Source of the DNA: Rhynchopus sp. YZ270_cl-10 | Taxonomy: Eukaryota; Euglenozoa; Diplonemea; Diplonemida; Diplonemidae | DNA length: 64,000 nucleotides | Reading direction: 5' to 3' | Assembly: GCA_964035575.1 (NCBI GenBank) | Contig: OZ037911.1 | Location: 186,001 to 250,000, forward strand | In this document: positions 1 to 9,353 of the stretch, in pieces | How the letters are laid out: each line of letters begins with the position of its first letter | How positions within the stretch are numbered: the first letter of the stretch is position 1 | Notes under the pieces: model-generated | Told to the model about the DNA's origin: nothing | The model's input: the letters and a program-made list of their open reading frames with translations, nothing else | Database searches by the model: none | Made by a program: the position numbers and the translations under genes

Positions 1-598
1 CTAAGCCTCTCGCGCTTAATCACCTCAAAAAAGGTGAAGTTGAAATGGACACTACTGCAGAGGCGCTGGATTTTGCCTGAAATTTTGATGGAGTTTTGGA
101 GGGTATAAATACCACCAAAAATTCTACCCATCTTCAGCCAAAATCAGGTGGCAGAAGAAAACAAATCACCAGAAAACAATTGTGGGTTGCGGCACAACAA
201 ACCTGGGAGATTTGTTGTAGTTCTACGGCGAGTGGTCAGTCGAGAACCCCATTTGCGTGTATCAAGAAAAGAAAGTGAAGTTGATGGAGCCCTGTAACGC
301 AGGCACTGAAAAGAAAAGAACAAAAAGTTGCCGTGTCTTTGTCCACAATATCATCACAGAATGGAATATATACCAGGAGATGAATGGTGTCAAAGAAAAG
401 GGGCGAGGGGGGAAGAAATAGTAGGATCGGTAGGTAAGTAAAAGGAAAAAAAGGTTTTTTTCGTTGATTGCACAATCCTCCTGTTTGAGGGATGATTGGC
501 GACCGTACCGGTAATACTATTTCCCCTTTAAAGCAAGCTTCGTAGGAATAAGAAAAATATTAAAAGGTGAATGTGCCGGAACAGACACACAAAAGAAC
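1..598. other. Gene-free repeat-derived left edge
   Basis: No convincing gene is visible. Bases 1-31 are a piece of the short dispersed repeat described at 26538 (core CTAAGCCTCTCG). Bases 277-312 are a diverged copy of the repeat described at 42386. A longer repeat occupies 419-555. The segment around 65-165 resembles the small element at 21381-21479 (text like GCCTGAAATTTTGATGGAG and AAATCAGGTGG). Predicted reading frames here are short and without family features. Confidence 0.6.
419..555. repeat. ~135-bp dispersed repeat, four copies in window
   Basis: Copies lie at about 419-555, 19640-19790, 29655-29790 and 39580-39715, all in the same orientation. They share blocks such as TAGGTAAGTAAA, TTGATTGCACAA, GGCGACCGTA and TTCGTAGGAATAAG. 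The last two copies belong to the large duplicated segments. No tRNA cloverleaf or coding frame was recognised. The repeat is probably a short retroposon, but its class is not determined. Confidence 0.75.
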
Positions 599-603
599 AT
601 AGC

Positions 604-696
604 CTGGTGCTCCTGAAAACCCCATTTTGCGTACTTGCTGCGTACTTAGTGCGTAGTTGTTGCGTACTTGGTATTTTTTTTATTTCAGGAGCACCA
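604..696. repeat. 93-bp inverted-repeat element (MITE-like) with internal 11-bp tandem repeat
   Basis: The left end reads CTGGTGCTCCTGAAA and the right end TTTCAGGAGCACCA, an inverted repeat of about 14 bp. ATAGC is present on both sides (599-603 and 697-701) and looks like a 5-bp target duplication. The interior has four tandem copies of an 11-bp unit like GCGTACTTGCT. There is no coding capacity. Confidence 0.65.
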
Positions 697-732
697 ATAG
701 CAGTGCTTTTTCATTTCCCACAGATTTCCAGA

Positions 733-1946
733 AATAATATATCAGTCAATAATTGAGCCACCGGGACTTTTTTCCGTTTTTGTACAGAAAAATTTTTAAT
801 TTCTACTCGTCAAAAAAAATTGTCCGACCCCGCAATTAAAAGATATCGACTCGGAAACCCATCCCCGCTGGGTTTTGAAAACTTTTGATGTCGTTGGTTC
901 ACCTCAGATGTGTGAGGGCCTCGACCAAAACCAGTTTTTCCAGTTTTCAGGTATAAGCCTGGGCGGTAGTATTTTACAAAAAAATCCTCAAAATTCAAAA
1001 AAAATTGTTCGAATGGATTCAAATCGTGCAAAACAGTCAAAATATCACTTTTGACAAAGAAAAAAAAGTGATCCTCACTGTTACGCAGCCACCCTCCTGA
1101 CCCCCCTGGAACCTGGTTTTTGTGTGGGGGGTTCCCTGTACAAAGTCTTAAGGGAAGTCTGAAGGGGTACTGGTTGGTGGCCATTTTTTGCCTACAAAAA
1201 ATCAGGAAAAAAAAATTTTTTTTTCGGTTCTCGGGAGTCTGTGCGTGCTGTGATGGCGTCACTTTGCGCTCAGAAATGAGTATTTTTGACCTAAAATGCA
1301 TGTGTCAGTTTAGACTGGCTGTACGCCGTTTTCCACGGTGTACAGCCACAACTACCCATGTACAGAAGAATTTTTAACTTCTACTCATTTCCAGAAATCG
1401 TGCGACCCCGCAATTAAAAGATATCGACTCGGAAATCCATCCCCGCAGGGTTTTAATTTTTTTAAAAAATTTCGGTGGGTCGCATTCATGCAATTCATTT
1501 CCGACTTTTTTTTTTTTTTTTTTTTTTTTTCATGCTTTTTCTGTAACCTCTCTCTCTTTTACGGCAGGTGACCGGTTGAGGCGATACTTCCGGACTGAGG
1601 AAGGGCATTCTTTTACTTTTTTATTTGCCTGGAGGGGGTACGGGGCGGCCTCTTGTAAGTTTGTTTTTGTTTGTAGTCTTTTGTTGGTTTAGGGGCGTGG
1701 CTGACGACACGATGAACCTCCTTGGTTCAAAGCTGTTAACGACGTCTAGCCAGGCCTGGACTTTTTGGGATTCACCAATCTGGAGTTCAAAAAAATTTTT
1801 TTTTTATTTTTTTTTTTATTTCTTTGCATTCCGCTGCTCAAAATCTTTCAATTGCGGGGTCGGACAATTTTTTTTGACGATCAGTTTTTTGTTCAACGAA
1901 CCTTGGGAGAAAAGTCCCGGTGGTTCAGTTATTGACTGATATATTA
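733..1946. mobile_element. Terminal-inverted-repeat DNA transposon, non-autonomous, ~1.2 kb
   Basis: The ends at 733-770 and 1907-1946 are inverted copies sharing ATATATCAGTCAATAA and CCACCGGGACTTTT. Inside, the block at 782-870 recurs directly at 1360-1455. It carries GACCCCGCAATT followed by AAAGATATCGACTCGGAAA. The motif also appears inverted at 1851-1866. Motif and context recur in the element at 46609-47703, which suggests related families. No transposase frame is visible, so it is probably mobilised in trans. A long T-run lies at about 1507-1530. Confidence 0.7.
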
Positions 1947-2185
1947 TTATCGTGAATTTATTTTCCAGTATTTCACGCACAGGTGGAAACAGCCCGAGGG
2001 GAAAAATGCTTCCCCGAGGGCTGTTTCCACCTGTAAGTGAAATACTGGTATAAATTCACGAAAATATATTATTTTATCTCCAAATGAGACCATGAATTTC
2101 ACAACCCGTTTTCACGTACAAAGAGAAGAGGGTGGAGTGGTTCTTTTTATGATGATTTTTGATTCAGTTTTTTTATGTGGAACTC

Positions 2186-2347
2186 TTAGCGCTGGACAGC
2201 GCCTTGAGCCAGAACTGGTGCAGCGGGTTTGTGGCGCTTACGCGGCTGTACTTCTGATGAAGATGAGGAAGACGATGACGATGAGTCACTTGTGTTCGTG
2301 TCGGACTCACTCTCCACAGGTGCCCTCGTACGTTTTTGAGGTGTCAT
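2186..2347 (-). CDS. 53-residue serine-rich, basic-ended small ORF inside the hairpin-ended repeat
   Basis: The frame runs from ATG at 2347 to TAA at 2186. It encodes a basic start (MTPQKRTRAP), an acidic and serine-rich middle with ten consecutive serines, and a basic stretch PRKRHKP resembling a nuclear localisation signal. The other copy of the repeat has an intact frame of exactly the same length (43940-44101), differing at residues 2 and 7. A TTTTCTGTAG sequence about 60 bases upstream could be a splice acceptor. With only two differences, both changing amino acids, there is no evidence of selection. It is too short for a family assignment and may be non-coding. Confidence 0.35.
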   Translation of the reverse strand: MTPQKRTRAPVESESDTNTSDSSSSSSSSSSEVQPRKRHKPAAPVLAQGAVQR

Positions 2348-2717
2348 TTGAGATTTTGGAAGAAAATTGGGGGAAAAAACGGTGTGTATCCTTGGTTTGT
2401 GTGCTACAGAAAATTAACTGAAAAATGCGTTTGAGACCCCTAGAATGGCTCAAAATGCCTCTTTTCTGGCTTTAATTGCAAAATTGGGCCTCCAAAGGCC
2501 TCCAAAAAAATTTTCGAGAGTTCAGTTCTACGATTTTTCGACCGTGAATTTATTTTTTCTGAGCGTGAATTTATTTTTCTGAGCGTGAATTTATTTTTTG
2601 AGCGTGAAACATGGGGGGTAAAAGATCTTATCACGATCTAAAATTTCGGAAATCTCTCACAACTTCGTTTCTTGATCGTGAAAAAAAAAACGTCGTGAAA
2701 AAATAACTAATTATTAG

Positions 2718-2862
2718 CGTGAAATAAAGTGCACTTTTTTTCACGCCCACGTAATTTTGGCTCACGAGTGAGAGTTTATTGCCCGAGCCGCAGGCGAGGG
2801 CAATAATAGAGCACGAGTGAGACAAAATACGTGGAAGTGAAAAAACGCACTTTATTTCAAAC
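2718..2862. repeat. Long nested hairpin inside the recombinase element
   Basis: The outer arms GCGTGAAATAAAGTGCACTT (left) and its near-complement at 2842-2860 pair across about 145 bases. Inner arms include CACGTA/TACGTG and GTTTATTGCCCGAG against CGAGGGCAATAATAG. The centre reads CGAGCCGCAGGCGAG. The plan of T/A-rich arms with GTGAAA or CACTTT and a GAG-rich centre recurs at 32151-32330 and 34437-34572. Confidence 0.7.
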
Positions 2863-3158
2863 TAATACGTAGTTTTGTTTTACAAGTGAAAATGATATTT
2901 TTGCTGGGATCCTTCACAAACGAGACGTAAAATAGAGTGATTTTATGAACAAAATGTGGGTACCTGTAAGTGAGAGTGTGAATGAGAGTAGGGGAACATG
3001 TGAACATCAATCAAAAGCAGGGAAGGGGTTACTTTTTTTGATATATGCCTCCTATGACTGGTACTAATTACAAGATGTCACCACTCATCTCGCCTGTAGG
3101 GGGGGGGGCAGGTGTATAGAGCATCACAGAAGGGGGGTTTTTTTTTTTGCACTCATGA

Positions 3159-4175
3159 TCATGGTTTGTTCTGTTGCACATTGATGTTAATCTTGACTTC
3201 TTGTGGCGTCTGAGTTGGGGGACTGTTGTTCTGTGTCAACAGCTGTGACATCGCAACTTGACCGGCCTGTGTGACTTCGGTGTACCTTTGTGGCATTGCC
3301 TGACTGACCCACCCATAGTGGCGTTGCATCTGTACAATAGATGCTCCTGCCTCAGCGGCTTGAGTCGCAGAAGACCTGCGGAAGCTGTGCCCAGTGTACG
3401 AACCGTCCAGCGCAAGCACCCTCGCGACTTCTGCAGGTATGCCGTACATTTTGTTGATGCCAAGAGGTTGCACACGAAAGGTCCCAGTAGTAGTTCTGTC
3501 AGCTGTCGTCTTAGTTCCAGTGATGAAGAAGCGACCCTCCTGTGAAACTGGTGAGCGCCGGTTCAGGTACTCCTCCACCACACAAAAGTAGATGCTGTCT
3601 CTTGGTACCACAAACCTCCCACGCTCCATGTCGGCCTTTTTCACCTTAGCACAGTGCTGGTACGTGAAGAGGTATCCCACTGGTGATTCCTGATAATTTG
3701 TCATCTCAAGCATCAGTGCTTCTGTGCATCTCATTCCCGACAGAAAACACACCGCGACGTAAGCCTTGCGGACACACCAGTAGCAGTCGCTCAACTCGCT
3801 CATCTTGAGAAACATCTCCACTTCTCCCTTCGAAAACGTCTTGCTCTTCTTCGTCGATTCGTCACTTCCCCAGGTCTTCAGCAACAGCCCGATGCGGTGG
3901 TACTCCTTTAGTGAAAAGTCGAACTCCGTCTTGAACATAAAGTTGAGCTTAGAGTAGCACGACCATAATGAGCTGGCTTTGTAGCTGCGTTCTTCGCGCA
4001 GGTGTGTCAAGTAAGAGACCACATGTTCTTCTCTTGGCTGCTTCCGCCCCGTGATTTTATTGTGTTGTAAAAACTTATTCCACTCCGTTTTGTATGCAGT
4101 GCTTGACTTCAACCCTGCCAGAAGCTCGGTCTCATACAGATCCTCCATAGCCTCCTTCTTCTTGGTCCTTGGCAT
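3159..4175 (-). CDS. Tyrosine recombinase (transposon-encoded integrase-like)
   Basis: This 338-residue protein has a helical N-terminal core-binding region (about 15-105) and a C-terminal catalytic domain (about 112-312). The catalytic set is complete: Arg149 in SGMRCTEAL, His263 and Arg266 in TGHSFRRSSAT, His286 in MQRHYGW and the nucleophile Tyr298 in MPQRYTEV. The family cuts and rejoins DNA through a 3'-phosphotyrosine link. A complete frame with an ATG and all catalytic residues suggests recent activity. A Lys/Arg-rich start (PRTKKKE) could aid nuclear import. The gene lies between inverted repeats inside the element at 2604-5146. It is a Crypton-type rather than DIRS-type enzyme because no reverse transcriptase accompanies it. 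The exact subfamily is unresolved. Confidence 0.88.
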   Translation of the reverse strand: MPRTKKKEAMEDLYETELLAGLKSSTAYKTEWNKFLQHNKITGRKQPREEHVVSYLTHLREERSYKASSLWSCYSKLNFMFKTEFDFSLKEYHRIGLLLKTWGSDESTKKSKTFSKGEVEMFLKMSELSDCYWCVRKAYVAVCFLSGMRCTEALMLEMTNYQESPVGYLFTYQHCAKVKKADMERGRFVVPRDSIYFCVVEEYLNRRSPVSQEGRFFITGTKTTADRTTTGTFRVQPLGINKMYGIPAEVARVLALDGSYTGHSFRRSSATQAAEAGASIVQMQRHYGWVSQAMPQRYTEVTQAGQVAMSQLLTQNNSPPTQTPQEVKININVQQNKP

Positions 4176-5224
4176 GATTTGTAGGGTGGAGTGTGTGGTT
4201 TTGTGACTGACAGAAAACAGTGAAACTTTTTTTCACGCCAGTGAAACTTTTTTTCACGCCTCCAGCGAAATTACTAAGAGCAAGCGTGAAAAAAAGCTCA
4301 CTTTATTTCACGCCCCGTTTGTGAAGGATCCCAGCAAAAAGTCATTTTCACATGTGATATAAAAAAAAAAAAAAAATCAGGTGAAAATGACCGTATTTTT
4401 GGCTGAAATTTTCACTTGAAAATTTTTTTCCAGAAAAAGTCAATCTGAGATTTTCTTTAGATTTTTTGGGGTCCAGATCACGCGTTTTTGTCGATCGCAT
4501 CGTCCGATTCGGCGCGATTGCAGAAAGTGGTGGGGTCATTTTGGAAAAATGGACAAAATTTTATTGACTTAAATTTTTGCAAAATATGAACCCATACTCG
4601 TAAACAAGGGGTTTTCAGGTTTGAAAACCTAACTTCAGATGAAATTGTGGTGTTTTGAGTGGGAACACAGTAGCGCCGCAGGCGCACGGTACCCAACTTT
4701 TGTCTTTTTTCTTTTTCCTTTTTCTCTGCTTTCTTTTGATTGCGCGAGCCGATTGCTCTCCACGGTGGGGTCACATGTGTGTCCAAAAACACTCCGAAAT
4801 ACTCTTACTATGAAATATGAGATTCTCTGGTTTTAGTAAGGAAAAACGTACCGAGCAAAATCGTCAAAAATCTACGGTAGTCGGTAGGGGCGTAGCGCGA
4901 CCCCCGTGCGCACCCCACTTTTTTTTTTTTTTGTTTTTCCCGGAAAAGTACCGCAGTTGACGGATCGCGATCCGTGCGAACCGTGGTGGTGACTCATCTG
5001 AAAAAAATATTGAGTAGAACTGCTGCAGATCGTGTGCGAGCACTTTTTTTTTTTTTTTTTTTTTCCTTTTTTTCACGACGTGACACGATGTGAAAAAGAT
5101 GATAAGATTCCACATCATCTGAAAAGATGTTTCACCCCCGGTGAAATACCGGAAAATAAATTCACGCCCCTCCTTCACGATTTTGTGAAGGGGCGTGAAA
5201 TTCATGGTCTCAAGCGGGGATAAA

Positions 5225-5733
5225 TAAAACAACAACAAAAAACGGATCCCATTAAAAAAAAAGACACTGGTGTTCAGCCCAGGAATGGATACTGACAGAG
5301 ATTTCGCCCCACCCCACCCCACCCTACCTTCAACCCGACCCACAAAAATGAACAAAAGAAACTGTAGTTGTTGGTGCAGCGCACCTCCGACTGACTCACT
5401 GTACGATGCCAGCCATCCGGATGAAAGCACAAAGTATCAAATAAACAAAAGAAACACCATATTTTTTTTTTTTGAGCATGACGAGGAAACTCAGCATCAA
5501 AGAGAAAAAAGCCTTGCAAGATGAATGCGCCTCTCACACACATCCATAAATCACCCAGGGTTTCAAAAATATCAAAAAGGTCACTGTAAGAGAGGTTAGT
5601 AACTCCGTACAGCACCCCTCACCCCATAAGGAAACCAGTCATGTTCCAGTATATTGTTTTTCTTCCATAATCTATCATCACATAAATCACAGATAGGCTT
5701 AGGAACACATGCCCCCCGAAGCCCTTTTTCTCT
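5225..5733. other. Non-coding 3' flank of the cyclase gene with a dispersed repeat
   Basis: Bases 5385-5440 are a copy of the short repeat described at 29808 (GACTGACTCACTGTACGATGCCAGCC and onward). The rest is A/C-rich sequence without a plausible gene. The cyclase transcript should end in this stretch. Confidence 0.55.
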
Positions 5734-7872
5734 CTACGTCTCGAATTCCGTCACATCCTTCACACTCCCTACGCTTTCGTAGGTGGTGTTTCGCATTTCA
5801 TATACCCCATGCCTTCTCGCATTTGCCACAAGCATCTCCCCGCACAGGGAGTACGGCAGCACCGTCCCTGGGGGAGGCTCGTAGAAGCAAACCTTGTCCT
5901 CTTTGGTGGCTTGCTCGCAGAGGTACCACGCTTTGCGGACCACGGGGCCGATGACTGTCAAGAAGCGTTGTCGCCGGGTACCTACATCGCCGTGGTGGAC
6001 CAAGCCGCTAGCAAGACCTGTCCCAAGAACTCCTTCTCTTCGCTGCATTTTTAGTTTTTGGGCAAATCGAAGCGCGCTTTCTGCATGCGCCGCACTGATT
6101 CTCCCAAGGTTCCACCCAAGGCACGCACAGTTTCCGAACAGCGAAATCAACGCTCCACTGCTTTGGTCCAGAAGTGTTGTCAACGTTTCCAACCCCTCAT
6201 TTAAGCTGCCAATCACACTGCGCTCTGTCTGTATCGCCAGCTCCACCACGCCAATCGTAGCAGACACCGAAAAGCGGGGGCTATAATGGTGGGGCTCCTT
6301 CCCCCCGAGGAAGTCTTTGCTGCCTGCGGAGGACATCGAAATGCTGTCTGCGCCTTCATACTGAAAGGGAAGCTGCGCGAGCGGCGCCGACTCTCTCCCT
6401 GCCAGGGAGCGGGGCCATATATTGCAGACGGGAACGTTCTCGCTGATGCCCTTTAGGGAGAAGTCACCACCACGCCGCCAATGGACATCTATTTGGGTTG
6501 CCTTCGCAGAATGCCATAGGTTAAGAGGCAATGCGATGGCGCCAGGTATGCAAACACTTTCTAGCCGCGCAGCTACGTTTACCACGTGGCCAAAGTAGTC
6601 CATTCTTCCGGTTAAATCGTTCAGTTCTGCAGTAATAGGTCCGGCATTGATTCCGATGCGGACGGTCAAACCGCGCCAAAGATTTCCTTGAATTTTGCAG
6701 ATAGGGAATTGAAGGAGTTGCTCCGGCCAATTCGCATGAAGCAGTCTTTCATGCACGGCTACACCAAATTGAAGGGCAGAGGTCAGCGTTTCAAAGGCAG
6801 TCATAAAAGAGTCTCCTATCGTTTTGACTTCGTATCCGAGGAACTCCGCGAGAAGCGAGCGGATGATTGCGTTGTGGACGCTGAGGCTTATCCGCATCGC
6901 GTCAGGGTGTGACTCCCAGATTGCTGTCGAAGAGCGGATATCAGTAAAAGCTATAACGGCCTCCCCAGTCATCGATCCAGGAGAAGGAATCGAGCTGCTT
7001 GCCTTCACGCTTTTGGGGCTTCTGTCGTCCTCTTCGTTGCGTTCAAAGAGACCTGCAGGGAGGTATGGACGGTACGATCGGAGGTTGCTTTCTAATGTCT
7101 CGAGCGCTCGGTGGGTCTGTTCCGGAATGCCTTCCGCGACTCTCAGCGTTTCGCATACGCTATCCACATCGTAGTCCGCTAGAAACTGTGCAATCTCTTG
7201 TAACGTAGCCACCGTCTGCCTCATGGCCTCTTGCTCCTTCAGAACCCTTTCTGCAAACCCTCTGGTCGCAACAAAGTCAATAAAAAAAATCGCAAGCGCC
7301 CCTAACGCGCCTGACAGAACCTCAAAGAGCTGCCTTTTACATGGTTTCAGCTCGCATTCCCCCGCACTCAGTTTGTCCTCCCGGAGGGACTGCGAATAGG
7401 TCCCTGGGAGGTCGTACAAACCTAACCTCAGCGATGATTCTACTACGTTCACTACCGTCCACACCACCGCCACCCCGACCACACAATATGTGTGCATCTT
7501 CTGTACGCGCATGACAAGAAGAAGGTCGACAATGAGCACAAAATAGACGGTACCGTGCTGGCCACCTCCCCGAAGCGTTATATCACAAAGAAGCAGCACT
7601 GCCACGCAGGTATACACATAGGCAAAAACGATGCGATTGGAGACCGCACCACCACAGAGGATGAACACAGTGGTTGCGATGTTGAGCATGCCAAGCACCG
7701 CCATGGCGGCCTGCATGAGCGACATCTCCGGGTGGCCCATAAACGTCATTGGAGTGAACAGAAGCGACCCCAACGAGGTGATCATAAACATCACCCTCCG
7801 CCGGTGAAGCTCTTCACCACTGATAGCACCATGTTGGGACACAATTTGTTCGATCCGTCTGAAACACCCCAT
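5734..7872 (-). CDS. Class III adenylate cyclase, membrane-anchored, with a degenerate second cyclase domain
   Basis: This 712-residue protein has about six hydrophobic segments between residues 28 and 200, a linker helix (about 205-270), and a catalytic cyclase domain at about 300-475. The domain keeps the metal aspartates Asp311 (FTDIRSST) and Asp354 (GDSF), the ATP-selecting Lys350 (EVKTIGDSF) and Asp425 (DYFG), and transition-state Asn432/Arg436 (NVAAR). It should therefore make cAMP. A second, degenerate cyclase-like region follows at about 535-670 (VVELAIQTE, VHHGDVGTRR, FLTVIGPVVRKAW) and lacks the metal residues. The N-terminus MGCFRR has Gly2 and Cys3, a dual-acylation (myristoyl/palmitoyl) signature. 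The domain wording resembles trypanosomatid receptor cyclases, but no large extracellular domain is present. No intron is needed. The ATG at 7872 follows a good acceptor at 7952. Confidence 0.93.
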   Translation of the reverse strand: MGCFRRIEQIVSQHGAISGEELHRRRVMFMITSLGSLLFTPMTFMGHPEMSLMQAAMAVLGMLNIATTVFILCGGAVSNRIVFAYVYTCVAVLLLCDITLRGGGQHGTVYFVLIVDLLLVMRVQKMHTYCVVGVAVVWTVVNVVESSLRLGLYDLPGTYSQSLREDKLSAGECELKPCKRQLFEVLSGALGALAIFFIDFVATRGFAERVLKEQEAMRQTVATLQEIAQFLADYDVDSVCETLRVAEGIPEQTHRALETLESNLRSYRPYLPAGLFERNEEDDRSPKSVKASSSIPSPGSMTGEAVIAFTDIRSSTAIWESHPDAMRISLSVHNAIIRSLLAEFLGYEVKTIGDSFMTAFETLTSALQFGVAVHERLLHANWPEQLLQFPICKIQGNLWRGLTVRIGINAGPITAELNDLTGRMDYFGHVVNVAARLESVCIPGAIALPLNLWHSAKATQIDVHWRRGGDFSLKGISENVPVCNIWPRSLAGRESAPLAQLPFQYEGADSISMSSAGSKDFLGGKEPHHYSPRFSVSATIGVVELAIQTERSVIGSLNEGLETLTTLLDQSSGALISLFGNCACLGWNLGRISAAHAESALRFAQKLKMQRREGVLGTGLASGLVHHGDVGTRRQRFLTVIGPVVRKAWYLCEQATKEDKVCFYEPPPGTVLPYSLCGEMLVANARRHGVYEMRNTTYESVGSVKDVTEFET

Positions 7873-7951
7873 TTTGAGAGGAAATTATTTGGGAAAAAAA
7901 AGTTCAAAAAAACGTTGACAGTGTAAAACGCCCCGGGAGGGGAGAGGTCAA

Positions 7952-7954
7952 CTG
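7952..7954 (-). promoter_or_regulatory. Putative 3' splice (trans-splice) acceptor of the cyclase gene
   Basis: On the minus strand a pyrimidine-rich CTTTTCTCTTCGCCAG ends about 80 bases upstream of the cyclase ATG, with no other AG of similar quality nearer. The assignment to trans-splicing rests on the inferred euglenozoan origin. Confidence 0.4.
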
Positions 7955-8574
7955 GCGAAGAGAAAAGCTTATGTAAAAGATGAAGAACCCAAAAGGGAGG
8001 CTAGAGCAACGACAGAAAACCCCCCTCCCCTCACGCCAAAAGGGGGAGGAGAGGATTCTATTCTAAGAATGTGCCCATACAGAAAAAAAAAATACAAGAA
8101 ATGATGGAAAATGTAAGTGAAGAGAGGAGGTGTGTGTTTGTGTTGTTTTTCTGTAGGAATTATAAGGGGGGAAAGGGTGGGTATAAGGTGAGGAGTTGTT
8201 TGGAAAAGAGAAAAATCGTTTTTTTTGGGCGCAGTTTTGCGAGAGTTTTTCGTTAGGTCAAGAGACGAGGGTCAATGAGACAAATAAGAAGAACACTTTG
8301 AACACACATCTAACATAAGGGAGAAGAAAAAGAAGTTGAAAGTGCAAACGCCTCACCGTTCATCGGCAGACGCAGGGCACTGGTTCTCCACTTGGTTATC
8401 GAACCCCGGAGAAGAAAAAAAAAACGTTCATATACCAGCTCCCAACACTTAATTCGTGGATACAGATGTCTCACTGCTATGTCGAGGCTTTTTTTGGACA
8501 ATGCCTCACACACAACCCACACTGAAACACACAGCGTATATCATTTTTCTCTCCCATCCTTCAACTGTCCACCA
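7955..8574. other. Intergenic spacer between Nudix and cyclase genes
   Basis: No gene was recognised. Bases 8336-8385 hold a copy of the dispersed repeat described at 42386 (CAAACGCCTCACCGTTCATCGG). Just beyond it the minus strand reads GGGGTTCGATAACC, which resembles a tRNA B-box, but no A-box or cloverleaf accompanies it. The rest is purine-rich simple sequence. Confidence 0.5.
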
Positions 8575-9285
8575 TCATTCCTCTATTCTCCTCCGCTTTT
8601 GGTCGCTCTCTCGACTCCCCGCGCTTTCCACATACACAATGCGGTCTCCCTTCTGCGGCTTTGCTGTGGGCGGGAGGTATTTTGCTGGGTCCTTTGCGAT
8701 TTGCCCTAGAGAGTCCACGACGAAGGAGGCAAGCGGCGACGGGAGCGCGTCGAGGGGGAACCAGGCAACCTCCGGGTGTTTGTGGGGTTCATTGTTGCAG
8801 GCCTCCTCCGCAGGCCCTGCAAGCCCTGCGATGTAGCCTATCGCCACCCAATGCGGGCCCTTCTGTGTCGTCAAATCAAACAACACCGGGGCTTCTATCC
8901 GCACATTCACCTCCTCCAAAAACTCCCTCGCCAAGGCCTCCTCCACCCCTTCCCCAAGCTCCACCGTCCCTCCGGGCCGCGCCCACATACCAGGCTCCGA
9001 TTTGCTATCATCCGCCCTGCGTACAAGCAACACCCTTCCTCTATCATCAAAGACGTAGGCCCCGGCACCCACTCCGAGATAGTCACGGCCAGCTTTGAAG
9101 TGGGCTGGGGGTTGTGGGAGGGTGGGGGTGGTGAGGAGGAGTGCGTCCACAGCGGAGGGGAGTGTGGTGTGGACGGTGGTCGTGGCAGCTCGGGAGGTGA
9201 TGTCTCGGAGCATGCGGTGGCCTTCTGCGACAGCGATGGTGGCACGGTGTGGCGCAGTACGGAGCACCGCGCCGATCTCCATCAT
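8575..9285 (-). CDS. Nudix hydrolase, NUDT15/NUDX1-like
   Basis: This 236-residue protein has a Nudix fold at about residues 68-200. The Nudix box occupies 105-128 (GGTVELGEGVEEALAREF continuing with LEEVNV) and has all catalytic glutamates; the usual Gly near its end is Asn127. Features shared with NUDT15 and plant NUDX1 are WARPGG before the box, HWVAIGYIAG after it, and a NNEPHKHPEVAWFPLDALP segment. These enzymes hydrolyse nucleoside or other organic diphosphates; the exact substrate cannot be read here. Residues 1-65 are Thr/Ala-rich and could be an organelle-targeting extension. A second ATG immediately follows the first. A 15-codon upstream ORF starts about 50 bases earlier in the leader. 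Confidence 0.88.
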   Translation of the reverse strand: MMEIGAVLRTAPHRATIAVAEGHRMLRDITSRAATTTVHTTLPSAVDALLLTTPTLPQPPAHFKAGRDYLGVGAGAYVFDDRGRVLLVRRADDSKSEPGMWARPGGTVELGEGVEEALAREFLEEVNVRIEAPVLFDLTTQKGPHWVAIGYIAGLAGPAEEACNNEPHKHPEVAWFPLDALPSPLASFVVDSLGQIAKDPAKYLPPTAKPQKGDRIVYVESAGSRESDQKRRRIEE

Positions 9286-9353
9286 AGTTACCGGAGCAAG
9301 CGAATCCTTTGGGAACCAAAAGAGGATTTGGACATTCGGGTCGTGAAGGTAAC

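Larger units (their letters stand above)
2604..5146 (-). mobile_element. Crypton-like tyrosine-recombinase DNA transposon with imperfect terminal inverted repeats
   Basis: This ~2.5-kb segment is missing from the related repeat at 43662-44440. There, sequence jumps from the base before 2604 to 5141 across a single GTGAAA (44357-44362). Here GTGAAA flanks both ends (2604-2609 and 5141-5146), as expected if a recombinase joined a circular form at a short matching site. The ends are imperfectly inverted: both start GTGAAACAT and further in both carry ATCTTATCA and CGTCGTGAAAAAA. A second inner inverted pair lies at 2884-2925 and 4318-4356 (core GCTGGGATCCTTCACAAACG). The only sizeable gene is the recombinase. 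No reverse transcriptase is present, so this is not a DIRS element. Confidence 0.7.
1941..5224. mobile_element. Hairpin-ended repeat, copy 1, carrying a tyrosine-recombinase element
   Basis: Its flanks match a 779-bp copy at 43662-44440. The left part (1941-2609) and right part (5141-5224) are contiguous in that copy. The left end has a hairpin at about 1951-2066 with arms containing GTGAATTTATTTTCC, a stem reading CAGGTGGAAACAGCCC and a core with CCCGAGGGG. Bases 2074-2103 (GAGACCATGAATTTCAC) are repeated inverted at the right end (5196-5215). The right end also carries a hairpin, CGCCCCTCCTTCAC against GTGAAGGGGCG. The region between 2610 and 5146 is a separate insertion, annotated on its own. 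Confidence 0.7.

Noticed and set aside
810-1571. Open frames of 77-163 codons inside the element at 733-1946
   Set aside because: They overlap its direct repeats and T-runs, have no family features and lie on both strands of the same repeats.
8336-8400. tRNA gene suggested by GGGGTTCGATAACC on the minus strand
   Set aside because: Only a B-box-like motif is present. No A-box at the right distance and no acceptor or anticodon stem could be drawn. The same holds near 61000.
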